Origin: Magicicada septendecula
Lineage: Eukaryota > Arthropoda > Insecta > Hemiptera > Cicadidae
DNA length: 64,000 nt
Direction of reading: 5' to 3'
Assembly: GCA_034769895.1 (NCBI GenBank)
Contig: CM068367.1
Span: forward strand, 114,312,654-114,376,653
The stretch's first letter is position 1. The number at the start of each line of letters is the position of its first letter. Below the pieces are notes generated by a model, which worked only from the letters and a program-made list of their open reading frames with translations, made no database searches and was not told the origin of the DNA. A program made the position numbers and the translations under genes. Below are positions 48,036 through 60,339 of the stretch, piece after piece.

Positions 48036-48090
48036 GTAAATTACAAATGTTTCGATAGTAATATAACTATCATCATCAGATATAATTAAT
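48036..48090 (-). ncRNA. Hammerhead-ribozyme-like motif
   Basis: Minus strand: CTGATGA (48073-48079), extra T, perfect 6-bp stem II GATAGT/ACTATC with a six-base loop, GAAA (48050-48053), stem III AC/GU around AUUU, triplet GUA. Stem I pairs only partly (UA with UA, then mismatches). A 10-bp match, GTTAAAAGTT, upstream may be a remnant of a snap-back copy. Confidence 0.5.
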
Positions 48091-49350
48091 ATATATTACT
48101 GTTAAAAGTTAGCATATATCTATATATAATTAAGTCTAGTTACTTCGACCTTTTTAAGAAGACTTTTTGTACTTAATACACGTTGCAAAGATACTTTATT
48201 TAATTTTTATAAAAATTGTACGTATTTAAAACTTATAAGCTATTATTGTCAGGTAGCAAAAACTAAAAAAATTAATGATGATGCAATCAATAACAGAACT
48301 TTGTAAAGAAGATGTGAGGTTGTCATAATTGAATGCCAATTCTGGAGTTAACTCACCACTGAAATTAAAACTTGATCTACGTTGTATATACTTGACAAGC
48401 ATACAAGGTGTCTATATTTTTATAGCATATGATAAGTAATATCAAGTATCATCTCGCAGCGTTCACATGTTGAGTAACACGAAACAGTGAACTATAAGAA
48501 AGCTACTATTATTATAGTTGTAAGACCCACATAAATAACAAAACCACATGTTCAACCACATATCTTGATTAACACATTGGATATATTGGTATGTGTTCAA
48601 GTATGGCAAAGAAGAAAAATAAGTTAAACGTAGATTTAAGAAGCGACAATTAGGCCTATGTAACAACTGTTCGAGCCAAATAAGCTGTGATATTCCAAAT
48701 AACCGTGTACAAACACGATGATCTTATAGACCTGGGCGATGAACGGACTTTCTCTCCTTACCCTTCGCATGATGTTTAAATGAGGCTAGGATTGACACGA
48801 GCGAAACTTATGTGGATTCGGCGCGGGCATTGCTTTCTGTTAGTAAATATTTGCGGAGTCCCCGCGGTCTCGTGTTGGTTACCGTGCTGCGATGTTGTTA
48901 CTTTGTTATCGTCTATCACGCCCAAACTGTATGTTTTCGTACTTAGTTATTAGATACATTAAACGAAAGAAAACGGGTAGACGTATAGAAAGAGTGTTGA
49001 GCATTGACAAGACGCGATGGGAGCAGTAGTTAGCGGGACTGAGACGATCTTCTTTACATTTCTCGCGTGAGACAGACAGACAGTTGCTGCAAATTAATCT
49101 GCTGTTGTCATCGTCGTTGTCGTCGGACACAACAGCGAGAGATAATAGGACAGTGACGCAAACAGGTACACAGTCTGCGGATGAGAGGAGAACTGAAAAA
49201 CAACCGGCAGCAGGAAGGACTGCTGTATTATGTTGTGCCTGCACATGACATGACCATTTATATTTTGTCTCCTTCGTGGTTGGTTGGAAGCTTTGCCGCA
49301 GATTCGCCTCCCTTTCCCTCTGACCTGCCCTTTACACTCTTATTTCAATA

Positions 49351-49352
<2 letters not shown>

Positions 49353-49394
<42 letters not shown>
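49353..49394. repeat. (CT)21 microsatellite
   Basis: Uninterrupted CT run. Confidence 0.97.
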
Positions 49395-49397
<3 letters not shown>

Positions 49398-49559
49398 ATA
49401 CACACCTACCTGGCTATCTCTCCCTCCCTCCCCTTCCTGCCACCATTTATGAACAATAGACCTCTCTCTGTATACAGACACGCACACATTCAAATGCGAC
49501 ATAACACCTCTCAAATACATAACTCTATAGTTCGATAGTTCGTTGCGCGGATTTATCGC

Positions 49560-49985
49560 CGTTATCGTCTTAGCATGACGGCATAGGCAAAGTGCTGCCT
49601 ATTCTGTCTTTAAACATCCTCCAGCCATCTATTCCTGGGTCTGCCCGCAAGCGTTTTTGGCCATTCTTGAATCTGACATTTTTTCCAATTGTTCTATCCA
49701 CTGTCGTTTACGTAATCTTTTAATCTATCATTCAAGTTAAAAAATTGTTATTCTTCTTTTATGTCTTCATTATTTATGTGACCGAGTTTAGAACACTTCT
49801 CTTAAAGAATTCCATTTTTGAGGTATGTACTTTAATTTCTTGTTTACAAGTTGTCGTCCATAATTCAAACCTATAGTATTGTACTGCCATAACTTTGCAG
49901 ATCTTTAATTTTGCCTCTTCTCTACACTTGTTTCTAAAAATATGAATAATTATTTCATAGATAGTGTGCAGCGTGACTAACTTAA
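49560..49985 (-). mobile_element. LINE ORF2 C-terminal relic
   Basis: Minus strand: IIHIFRNKCREEAKLKICK, then a broken YxxxLW segment, FFKRSVLNSV, then NNNFLT with MID, TTVDRTIGKNVRFKN, GQKRLRADPGIDGWRMFKDR and STLPMPSC. Compared with 13838-14480, IFRNKxRxExKLKxxK and STLPMP match, so this is the same family. The GRPRKRW block reads RADPGIDGW in this frame because of a shift. Confidence 0.75.
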
Positions 49986-50581
49986 CAATTCATGTTATAG
50001 CCAATATCGTTCCCTGAATAGTTAACATGGATCACCTGTTCTATAAATCGATCATTAATTATTAATTTTGTTCTTATTGGTTACTTGCCTCGAAGTGACA
50101 TTACCTTTGTTAATATAGTGGAAATTGTTGGTATATAAGCATATGAATATCATTATATACTATAATATTACATTATACATAATAATATTTTCAGATGATC
50201 ATTTCCCCTTCTCATACACTATATATTGATACAGGTGTGTTTATAGATATCTAACGTGATTTTTCATGCTCTTGACATAAAATTTAAAATTATTTTCTTA
50301 TTAAAGTTTTACATTTTGTATAGACTGACGTTTTTCACATATGTTGCATCAGCAGCAACTGTTATGTGTGACGGTACAGAAATCTATTACACGAAACATA
50401 CGTCGTAGTTTAAGAACCACGTAAGTAAATATTTCTCTTTACCTAAAAACATGTTACAGTTGTTTTCTTGGTATATAAATTACTTAATACTGTACTATAT
50501 TACTACAGAATCAAAATGTTTCCACTACATGCTTGAAACATTGTTCCAAGTAAGATTTGTTGTATATTAGTATGGTAGTGG

Positions 50582-50584
<3 letters not shown>

Positions 50585-50624
<40 letters not shown>
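50585..50624. repeat. (CA)20 microsatellite
   Basis: Uninterrupted AC run. Confidence 0.97.
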
Positions 50625-50627
<3 letters not shown>

Positions 50628-50780
50628 TCTTTGAGTGTGAATTTAAATTTCATATGCCTATATAATCTGTGGCATTCGAGTAACAATGTCGAGAGAGCCA
50701 GAGAGAGTTACGGTAACGGTAATTTACAGTAACGGTAAACTATTTTTCGCACACAGATATTGTATCAGGGTGAGGCAGGC

Positions 50781-50950
<170 letters not shown>

Positions 50951-51924
50951 GAGATATTCAGAAGCATAAGTTAGCGTTTACGTCAAGACAATGTCCACAG
51001 GTGATACGCCACTGACACAAGGGATGTGGCAGTTTTCGTGAACGTGAACTTAATTAATTCAGGCCTAGTGCAGCCATTAGGCCTGTATCAACAACAATAA
51101 ATACTCGTAATCAGTCAAACAATGGTACGCCCCCCCCTTTAGGTGACTTCAGACCGTCTAAGCCAAACGTTTTATAGCTTACGGCGAAATGAAAGCGATG
51201 AAGAAGTAGGAAATAACAGATGAGAGGGAGAGTAGGTAGACAGAAGGGGGAATAGAGAGATAGAGAGAGAGTATTACGCAAAGTATACATTAACACGCCC
51301 TCGGCGGTGAGGAGAATAAGGACGTTTGTCATTTGCTTCACATTATGATTAACACCTTTATATACCGTATAATGTCCTTGGAGGGCGCTGATGATGGAGC
51401 TCATAGACTCTGATCTCGCCATTCCTCGAGCGTCTCCTGCAGGAGGTTTTAATTTCCTGTTAATCTAAGATGAACACGTTGTAACAACAATTTATCGTTA
51501 AAATTCAGGTATATTAGCAAAGCCGACGTCATAAACACACACACACACACAATAAACATTAGCGTCTTCACATAAATTCATTCATTAGCATCATATTAGT
51601 TTCATGTTTAAAAGTTTAAAAGTTACTGTGACATGCCTCAAATGCCTCAAATAACGATAGTATGATGAATCTTAACAATTATTTTTTTTTTAGTGGTGTA
51701 ATCCCAGATGCTGTGTACTCAGTGCTTTACTTAGTCGTGCCGTGTAGTGTCTTTGAGCGTTAAAACAGCGTTCTCCTAAGTCTTGTCCAAATATGTTTTT
51801 ATTTTCATTCGTTTTATAAACAAGTAGTCTTAGGGGTATGCAAATATAAGAAAGTATGTGCAAAATGAAAGACAAATATAAGACCATGTGTGGTCTTATT
51901 AGATGGTCTATAAAACCATTATCC

Positions 51925-52400
51925 GAAAAATCTTCTTCTTCTTCTTCTTCACTCCATAGATTAGGCCCTGGTTGGCATGTTCCGGAACCCAGCCTTCTCC
52001 TCGTTCCACCAAATCCCTTTTCCCATTAGTTAGTTTCATGTTTCAAATCTGCCACTGGTAATCGGTTGTATAGCATGGGGTTGAAGTGTTTCCACCATTT
52101 TCTTTTACTATCTTTAATCTTCTTGTGTAAATATGCGATTTTAGTTAGTCTCTGATATGTCGGTTCCCCTTCTTATCCAGGATAGAATACCCTGTGTGCT
52201 TCTTAAAATTTCATCTCAGCCCCATAAATTTTCTTTTCTTCTTTTTACCAAGGACCCATGATTCATTGGCGTACAGAAATGCTAGGACAGATATAGTTTT
52301 ATAAAATTTTATACGAGTATCTTTCCTCGTTTTACGTTTTAAGCGTCTATGCAACGTTCCACAGATGCCTGTGAACTTTTGCTAACTTTCTTTCCAATCA
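51925..52400 (-). mobile_element. LINE ORF2 C-terminal relic with GAA tail
   Basis: Minus strand: KIRVKFYKTISVLAFLYANES with WVLGKKKKR, then LRxNFKKHTGYSILD, KGNRHIRD, LKSHIYT, a broken WxxH region, and an end at GAAGAAG (51932-51950). KxKFYKTxxxPxLLYxxExW followed by ExxFLRxxxGYTxxD is the LINE order. CATGTTCCGGAACCCAG near the end resembles the terminal sequence of 29755-30245 and 47339-47655. Confidence 0.78.
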
Positions 52401-52529
52401 GTTTCATTCTCGTATGAGATGCCGCCTATGAAGTAACTAAAATGGACAATATGATTGAAAATTTGATTGCCTATAAGAATTTTGGTCATAAGAAGTTATG
52501 ACTCGTTGTTGGGCTATTAGGCCTTGGTC

Positions 52530-52600
52530 TAATGCTGTCGATTTGAACAGACGTTTCGGCCCCAACATTGGAGCCCATCTTCAATGTAACGATTAAAATG
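52530..52600 (-). ncRNA. Decayed hammerhead-like motif
   Basis: Minus strand: TTGAAGA (core C replaced by T), a long stem II GGCTCCAA/TTGGGGCC of eight pairs including a wobble, GAAA (52554-52557), stem III AC/GU. The first core base is lost, so it should be inactive. Downstream AGACCAAGGCCTAATAGCCC resembles AGACCACGGCCAAACAGC after the motif at 19225-19295, so the two loci are related. Confidence 0.5.
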
Positions 52601-52719
52601 TAACTGGTACGATGTTCACCAGTTTGAACAGTACTGGAAACACAGGGACACAGATCGAGACATCTGTTTCCACAGACAGAGATCTTTAGCTCACGATCTC
52701 GTAATAACACTTAATGTTA

Positions 52720-54440
52720 TTAAGTGTAAATATCGCCTTTTCTGTATAATTACACTGTCGTACTATTACAGTGGCGTAGTTAACCGGAGAGTAAAACGTA
52801 ATAAAACTAATAAGATTGGAGTTAAAAAAAAATTCGGACAGATGAAAACTACTGCCTGTAGGATAGCTACTGCCTATATTCACAAGATGTTAACGCATAT
52901 AATTAATAACAGGATAAAAGAAGACATTGTGAAAACGAGGATGAAAATTACGTTAAAAGTTGAAAATAAAAACTCAAGTAGACAAATAAACGGAGCCGGA
53001 GGAAAATGGATGAACGAAAGTGGACGGTCTAGCAACAAGATATTCGAGGGATGTTGCCGTCCCAATAAATTAATCTGATAACAAGAAGAAATAAAGATTC
53101 GTTGAGGATGAGGATACGGTAAAACTTCTGAAACAAAGAGTCCCGGTAAGATAGAATTTTTGTAGAAAATCGGAAGTAATAATAGACGTTACAATTTTCT
53201 CGTGGATAACGTAAAAGATAATTAAACGAAATTGTGAAATCAATGCGAAATTGAAGACATAATACTGAAGCCGCGGTAATGCCAAAACGTCTGGAAGGAA
53301 AAAAATATGTATCATGTTAAAACGACGGGGGAAATGCAATTACGAAGTGGCTAAGACAGTCTCTGATATCAATCGTAATTTAATGACGGAAGAAATCCAT
53401 GGATATTATGATAAACGTCTACAAAAAAACAACATAATGCTATACGTATACAGAACATAAGAACATATTTACTGTTTATGTTGCTGTGCTATCGTGGTAT
53501 TAACATTATGTTTTATGAGGCGTGTTTTTTGCGGCTAGCAAAGATAAGCAGGGTATTCATTTGCACGTTTAACGCGGATTTTACGGCGCGCTTCAGCTTT
53601 CTTACTTACGATACAATATTATCGATTATCTACTCACAGGGATGTCGGTATATCGAATCTATCACTCGTTCTCCGCCCGCGTTCTCTCGGGAATATAGCT
53701 GCTGTTTATGGTAATCGGCGAGGTAGCTATTCGGTTGAAAACGTAAAACAAAACTGAGGTGGCCTATCTGAAGAAGCGGCAGTTGTGTATTCTATTCAAA
53801 GTGGATTTAACTGCTTTCCCTTCTCGTGAACAATTTTTCTTCATACACGCGTGTATAAAGTCAATATAGCCACAGTTAGAAAAAGAGAAGTTCTCACGTA
53901 CTGATTCTACGGAGCATAAAAATTCAGATATGTTGTTACTTGATAGTAAAAAGGATTACATGAAAAAGATTACCGTGCTCCAGAATTTGTTTTGCTTTCT
54001 CCGGCGTTGTTGGGTGATTTATCACTATAGACGTTAAGTCACTGTACACGTAGTTGAACTATCTAAAACTTCGGGGAAAATTTTACTAGAGGATTAAACT
54101 TGTAGAAAGAATGTAAACTTTTGATAATTCTGGATATGCATAGTAGAAAACTTATTTGAATGTCGTGCACGAATCGAGCGAAGCCATAGACGCGTGGTGC
54201 TTGATGTTATAGATCATAGTTTAGGTATATGGGGCCTACGAATTAAATGGACTCTAAGCGGATAATTAAAAAGGTTCTACGAGGCATAAATACCAATCAT
54301 TTAGATTGCCATTGCCTGTCGAGAAGTAATATTTTCTTTCTAATACAACAAGAGGTAAAACAAAGCACAGTAAGCCCGGGAGAATCCCGGAGCATTAATG
54401 TTTTTCTTCTTTTCTACCGATGTTCATTCCAAATGTTGTG
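52720..54440. other. No gene recognised
   Basis: AT-rich sequence. Several 60- to 90-codon frames lie on both strands without recognisable domains or supporting context. Confidence 0.5.
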
Positions 54441-54450
54441 GATCGTAGCA

Positions 54451-54558
54451 TTCTTCTTCTTCTTCTTCTTCTTCTTCTTCTTCTTCTTCTTCTTCTTCTT
54501 CTTCTTCTTCTTCTTCTTCTTCTTCTTCTTCTTCTTCTTCTTCTTCTTCTTCTTCTTC
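54451..54558. repeat. (TTC)36 microsatellite
   Basis: Uninterrupted TTC run of 108 bp. On the minus strand it is GAA and directly follows the LINE relic at 54559-54960, so it is best read as that element's 3' tail, possibly expanded after insertion. The poly-Phe frame is an artefact. Confidence 0.97.
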
Positions 54559-54960
54559 CAACCAAGCATTAGGCTAATAGCCTGTTGCGACTGATCGTTT
54601 CACATCGTTTTTGGGTCTTCCGAGGGTTCGATATAGGTCTCCGTCTCTGATGTCGATATCTAAATATAATCTTTGGCATCCTCTCAGTACCATTCTTTTC
54701 AAACGTTGTTGACATTCATTCTTATTCTCTTTATTTTGATCACTTAAACTGGCAACTTGTAATAGTTCTGTCATTCCTGTATTCATCATCACTCTTCTTG
54801 TGTAACCTGCGTTCCTCTATAGCATATTCACCTCTGCTGTTTGGGTTCTTTTTCATTCGTTCCTGTATGTGTCCATGTTTCATTAATATACAACAAACTT
54901 GGGATGGCATAGTTTTATATAATTTTAATCATATTTCTTTTCTTATTTTATTTTTTAGGT
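54559..54960 (-). mobile_element. LINE ORF2 C-terminal relic
   Basis: Minus strand, several frames: IKIIxxTMPSxVCCI, then AIEERRLHKK, then STTFEKNGTERMPKIIFRYR, then RRRPISNPRKTQKRCETI and LLA. Basic tracts in this order, with PRKTQKR in place of a GRPRKRW motif, fit a badly mutated LINE C-terminus. The assignment rests largely on the arrangement and the GAA tail. Confidence 0.6.
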
Positions 54961-55020
54961 TTCTACATATTGCACCATTTATGTAGTTTAATTAATAAAG
55001 TTGTGTTAGTGGTTATAATC

Positions 55021-55215
55021 ACAAACAGAAATAACACTGCTTACAAAAGGCTTATTTACGAAAATGTGTAAGCGCTGTAGGGCAAGTGGAGGTATAAAGG
55101 AGTTGTCTCGTTTCATTATTTATATTTCCGATCTGATGATGGAGTGTGAAGCTTGAAAGCGCTAATCGGGAACTTTTTTCTGTAGTGTTGTGCAACAGTG
55201 TTATTTCTATTTATG
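55021..55215 (+). repeat. Snap-back flanks of a hammerhead-like motif
   Basis: CACAAACAGAAATAACACTG (55021-55040) is an inverted, diverged copy of the sequence at about 55196-55215, which lies just after the motif at 55125-55172. About 20 of 23 bases agree. Confidence 0.6.
55125..55172 (+). ncRNA. Hammerhead-ribozyme-like motif with strong stem I
   Basis: CTGATGA (55133-55139), stem II GAGU/GCUU (with wobbles) after two extra bases, GAAA (55155-55158), stem III AG/CU around CG, triplet CUA ending at 55164. Stem I is an uninterrupted 8-bp helix, TTTCCGAT with ATCGGGAA (one wobble), placed exactly at the cleavage position. Weak points are the short stem III and the poor stem II. A closely related sequence lies at 34552-34600. 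Confidence 0.65.
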
Positions 55216-56312
55216 TAGCTGTATCGTTCTATCTTTGCCTACCTCTATTTAATCCGTGTATGATACATAATTACTTAGGAAACTGGATTCATTTATTCAC
55301 TCTATCGTAATAAGGGTCAGAACTTAGAAAGTTAATTAGGTAGGTTTTTTGACGTTTACGAGATTTTTTTATGTTTACTCAAGGATAGCAATAGCTGGCG
55401 GAGTTAGAACGATAATAGACACAACTTAAGAAATCGTGAGTGTTGACAGTATTTGATGCAGGCATAAGTCCATTAATGTAACGTAAGATTACTATAATAT
55501 TGATTTTTAAACTAAATTCAACTGTAAAAGATTACAAAAGAATATTTCTAGTAGTTAGTTTTTAAAAATTATTTGTTATTTAATTGAAGAGCCAGCGCAT
55601 GTAAAAGTTCATCTAAAACTCTCCATCGATTACCGATTTTGTGATCGTTCATATTAAATTATTGTAATAAATGAAGCACTTAGATATCACGCCGAAAGTT
55701 ACAGAACTCGAATTGCCATCATTAGCACTACATCACTCTATAACAAAGATATCCAACATCCACTCTCTCCATTTCTCTAGTATGTGGCGTGACACAAATA
55801 TCGGCTGACACTTTAAAACAATAGGTAAATATAGCAATCCGCGAATATTGATTTAGCCTGGATTCAACGACGTGCTAAAAACTAATAAATGCAAAACTAT
55901 AATATGACACCGCTTATATTTATCCAGCTATTAGCATGACCTACTTTATTCAGTCATAATAATCGCGTAAGTCGGAACTGGAGGATTAGTTACGCTCGGT
56001 ACGTACGTTATCTTGTAACAGCAGTTGTTTACCCACACTGCGTAGTGAGAGAATATTTCCATACGCAGCAAAATGACTGCATAAAATACTAACGTTGTTA
56101 AAAAAATTTTTAACACTTTTTTGATGGTGTTACACTTTCCATTAAATAAAAAAACATAAACTTTACATTGAAACATATGCGACAGTAGACGAATTAAAAG
56201 AACTTCAAATTAAAAATCAAACATTAAAAACTAACATATATAATGTATATAATTAGTAAAATAGTTTACCTTTTTCTTGTCCGTCTGGTGGCCTTTTCTC
56301 TATATTTCATTC

Positions 56313-56350
56313 AACGCGTTTCAGGACATATGCCCCATCATCAGGATATC
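56313..56350 (-). ncRNA. Hammerhead-like motif, left arm
   Basis: Minus strand: CTGATGA (56338-56344), GAAA (56319-56322), otherwise the same as the right-arm motif at 56748-56795. Confidence 0.5.
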
Positions 56351-56747
56351 CCTTGTTGAAGTTCGTCGATCGTTAAAATATTAAAAACACTGTACACACA
56401 ATTCTACACATAACAATAAATATAATATAAACATAAAAACACATAAAATACCCAGATTTTAGACACACACGATATCGGTGGTGCGCACCACGACATGCTA
56501 TCATGCTATCAGCATGTCGTGGTGCGCACCACCGATATCGTGTGTGTCTAAAATCTGGGTATTTTATGTGTTTTTATGTTTATATTATATTTATAAATAG
56601 CATGTCGTGGTGCGCACCACCGATATCGTGTGTGTCTAAAATCTGAGTATTTTATGTGTTTTTATGTTTATATTATATTTATTGTTATGTGTAGAATTGT
56701 GTGTACAGTGTTTTTAATATTTTAACGATCGACGAACTTTAACAAGG

Positions 56748-56795
56748 GATATCCTGATGATGGGGCATATGTCCTGAAACGCGTTGAATGAAATA
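56748..56795 (+). ncRNA. Hammerhead-like motif, right arm
   Basis: CTGATGA (56754-56760), extra T, stem II GGGGC/GUCCU (two wobbles) around AUAU, GAAA (56776-56779), stem III AC/GU around GC, triplet GUU ending at 56785. Stem I begins UC/GA and needs an internal loop to continue. The two arms keep the motif identical, but given their youth this is weak evidence of function. Confidence 0.5.
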
Positions 56796-56904
56796 TAGAG
56801 AAAAGGCCACCAGACGGACAAGAAAAAGGTAAACTATTTTACTAATTGTACACTATAAGTGGCTTGGATACCGAAAAACATGGATCTAAAAATATATAAT
56901 GTAT

Positions 56905-59860
56905 TTACGTACGTGCTTCTTAAGTGACGTTTTTAAGTCGCGTCGCGTGTATTATCAGACGTGACACCATAAGAAATAACCTGACGGGAACTGAACTGGA
57001 AATATAATCATCGTTTCATCTTTATCGAGCGGGGAATAATAAAATGGGGTAGGCATGGTAGGACGGCGTAGTAATGACAAACGAAAAGGATAGAGAGCAG
57101 CAAGAAAGATGAACAACCAGACGAAGAGAGAAATGAAATGATATCGTGGGATAGACGTAAATCTATCCAAGTCCTCTCACGTGAATTTACGGAAAACTGA
57201 AATTGAAGGATTTACAGTGAAATGATAAATCATAAAACTGATTTTAAAGGTTAATTTTTATCATTAATAGAATTTTATTATTGGTTACGTAGCTGCTAAA
57301 AAATGAAAAGAAAAAGAGGAATGCATAAAAATGTTGTTATTGAAACATCTTGACACATCATTAAGACTTGGATGTTGGGTAGTTTACCACTAACTCCTCG
57401 ATATATATACACGGTCTTTACAGAGCCTCTAACAAAGTGGCGAATGATAAAAAAACACGGATAAAATTAATATACGTGTAAAAGTGCTATATATTGATGT
57501 AATTATCTTAATACGTACGGTTCTATTATGATTTTTTGATAATAGGTAAATTTGATTTCAAGTTTTTTACGCGACATTAGCCAAGTGTGGAAGGAGTGAT
57601 ATTGGTATTTGAAACGAAATTACGCAATGAAAAAGTGTTAGATGATAATAAAATACTGTTCAAATATGCGTAATATGACAATTAAAAAAAACTAAAATCT
57701 TTTCATAAAAGTATACTCATTTTACTGTCACCGGTTATTCTTTATACCGTTATATTCGTGGAAATTTTTCTACCAAAGAATGTAAAACTTGAGGGGTGCG
57801 ACAAACAAAAAACAACTGTTTTAGGAACCCTGTCGGAGAGGATGCGATGGAATATTTTGAGAACACAACATTAATCAAAGAAAGAAATAAGTAGACTACC
57901 TAAGGTCAAGATGAAAGTTTTAGACGCAATACTATAAAAACATCTTATATGGTATGCTCATACGAAGCTGACCAAAGATGCACCGGATGACCAAAGATGA
58001 CCATAATAAATCTGACAATATATTCGCGAGCGAAGAAACAATGTGAACATCCCGTAACAATGAAAATCATTAGCACGTCTAAACACGGTCCAAGGGAAGA
58101 TAAATATGATTTTTTCCGTCGAAATCTCAGAGTAAAGTAAGTCCATGTGTGCAGTTACGACGGATACGATCGATTTGTCCAAAACTAATTTATGAAGAAA
58201 ACTTTTTAAACTTAGATTCTGTACATCAATGGTTTTAATGTACTGTAATTAATAATGTTAATCAGTTTGCAGAACAAGCTGTTTTGTAACTGCTGAAGCA
58301 GTGCATGTGTAGAGACTGTAGTCACGTGTTTTACAATATTCAGTCATCTTCAACGTTGAGAGTGAGAACTACTGCAATCGCTTAATTTTAAGGAAAGTTG
58401 AGCAGGGAGATGAGGTGGCACGACAGACAGGAGGAGGGCAAAGCTTCGCTCATCACTAGTTAGGAACGACGAAACGTGAAATGTTTAAATTAAATACAAC
58501 AAATGTCACTTGAAGGCACGTAAACGTATCATAAGTTTCACGTAAACATTGTCGAGCAAAACAGCTTTATCTTCTACCACCGGAGGGAAGATTAATGACA
58601 GGCGCATAGTCAAGAATAAACATTTTGGTCTATGACACTGATTTTATGCAATAAGAAACATACGTTTTGACTATTCATACTCAGTCTAAACGGGCGGATA
58701 GTTAACCGAAAAATCTTAGGTGTAGACACCAATCTCTTGTTTCATGAATACGGTTCTTAAAGTCACATGTCTTCTTCAGTTATAGACAATATAAAAGACA
58801 AAAATTATTGAAAGACGTTTTTAAGGTAGAAAGTATATTTTATAGTTTCAATTTTATAAAAATCAACAAATAAACAATACTAAATCATAGAAAATAAAAA
58901 TAAACTTACCTTGGACGAAGAAGTTAGGCATCTAACTTGCCTAGAAATACTAACCAGTCTCCATGTTATGTTTAGATAACCTGAAGGTAATGCTATACTT
59001 CATAATTGAGCGAGTCAAAAGAGAGAGAGCTCAATTGAAGAAGTTCTTGTGTGCTTTGAAGCCTTTTACTCTATTCATAGAATTAGATAATAATTTCATG
59101 GTAATTCACGGTTGCATTAACAATGGTTATCATCATATTGATAATCGTGGCCGCCAATAAAGAGAAAACATAGATTGTGTAAAGGAACATTCGATTTTTT
59201 TAGGAAAACTTGGTTAAAAAATTCTAAAACACTGTAGAAGGTAACATTTTGTGACCTATGTACAGGCAAAACAACAACTTGTTCACTAGTTGGTCCTTCA
59301 TCTGAAAAGATGTATAAAGCTAAAATTGATTTTCCAAATCGAATTCAATGGAACTCATACTGCTTCCTTCTTTAAAGAAGGGAACCCTATTACTGTATTA
59401 AATATTATAAAAACAACATTTAAGAATCACAATTATGTTTAACATATGCAAGAAGAAGTATCCGGAAAATATTGTGTTTCGGTTAAAATATTGTTTAACA
59501 TTTACTGAAAACTTTAATATATTTTCGATATCCCAAAGAGCGTGCGCAAAAATAATTCTACAGAAATACTACGTGCTATAAAAATTATCCTGACAAAGGG
59601 GAAGAGAATTTAGAATTGTTTTATATTTAAATGTTAATTGTTAAAGTATGTGTATTGTTTTGACCATAATGAAAGGAAAAGCAACGTCTTTGTTTTCGCG
59701 AAAGACGAGAATAACGCATTATTTTTGTTCGTGAAGTTCACGAATCCCTCTGAAGTTCAAATATATGTCTCCAAGCCTGACAGTATGTAAATAGTGCTGG
59801 TGTAATTCAGAAGTAAACGGCAACGATCTGATCCCCGTGAATGCCAAGGTTGTTTCTACA
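56905..59860. other. AT-rich non-coding stretch, no gene seen
   Basis: No transposon relic or convincing frame recognised. At 58740-58790 the minus strand has CTGAAGAAGACATGTGACTT, which recalls the start of a hammerhead core but lacks GAAA. Confidence 0.5.
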
Positions 59861-59864
59861 TATT

Positions 59865-59868
<4 letters not shown>

Positions 59869-59899
<31 letters not shown>
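59869..59899. repeat. (CT)n microsatellite
   Basis: About 15 CT units. Confidence 0.95.
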
Positions 59900-59903
<4 letters not shown>

Positions 59904-60256
59904 TGCCATGCTCTATCGTATTTATAGTTTCCCCATAAACTGGCAGGCGAGATTGCCTTATAGAATATAAAGGTTCCTTTAGACGATGCTGTATGTGTGC
60001 TGGTATTTATGTTGTCGGCTCTGCTAATCCATCTAAGTTTATCGATACACCGTTGTTACACAACGGTGTAAATTAACAGGAAATTAGAAACCGCGCCTGC
60101 TTGGTGACATTCGCCGAGAAACTGCGAGAGCAGCCTCCCGTGATCAGCAAAATTTTCGACAATGTATGTAAGCGCGTTGATCACAACCCGAAGTAAACAA
60201 CGTCTTTATTTTCGAGAACCCTCGGGAGTATACGCTAATATATACTATGCTTTATA

Positions 60257-60263
60257 CTCTCTC

Positions 60264-60336
<73 letters not shown>
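60257..60336. repeat. (CT)n microsatellite
   Basis: About 39 CT units with one early CA interruption. The Ser-Leu open frame across it is an artefact. Confidence 0.97.

Positions 60337-60339
<3 letters not shown>

Larger units (their letters stand above)
47660..49550. other. No gene recognised apart from a hammerhead-like motif
   Basis: AT-rich sequence with a G+C-richer patch at 48720-48900. The 112-codon minus-strand frame at 48906-49244 has no recognisable domain. CT microsatellite at 49353-49394. Confidence 0.5.
54965..56245. other. No gene recognised apart from a hammerhead-like motif
   Basis: AT-rich, with the structured motif at 55021-55215. Confidence 0.5.
56251..56847. mobile_element. 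Young foldback element with 249-bp inverted arms
   Basis: Left arm 56251-56499 and right arm 56599-56847 are both 249 bp and reverse complements with about two differences. A second, partial right copy (about 56511-56595) lies between them. Each arm carries a hammerhead-like motif pointing outward. The 13-bp sequence ATATATAATGTAT occurs just left of the left arm (56236-56248) and again at 56892-56904, 44 bp beyond the right arm, so it may be the target duplication of an element covering 56249-56891. No coding region. The snap-back plan matches the other hammerhead loci in the window. Confidence 0.85.

Noticed and set aside
48906-49244. 112-codon minus-strand frame with Cys/Val/Ser-rich start
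   Set aside because: No domain, no supporting context, and composition follows local simple sequence.
58735-58790. CTGAAGAAGACATGTGACTT on the minus strand as another hammerhead
   Set aside because: No GAAA and no pairing stem II follows.
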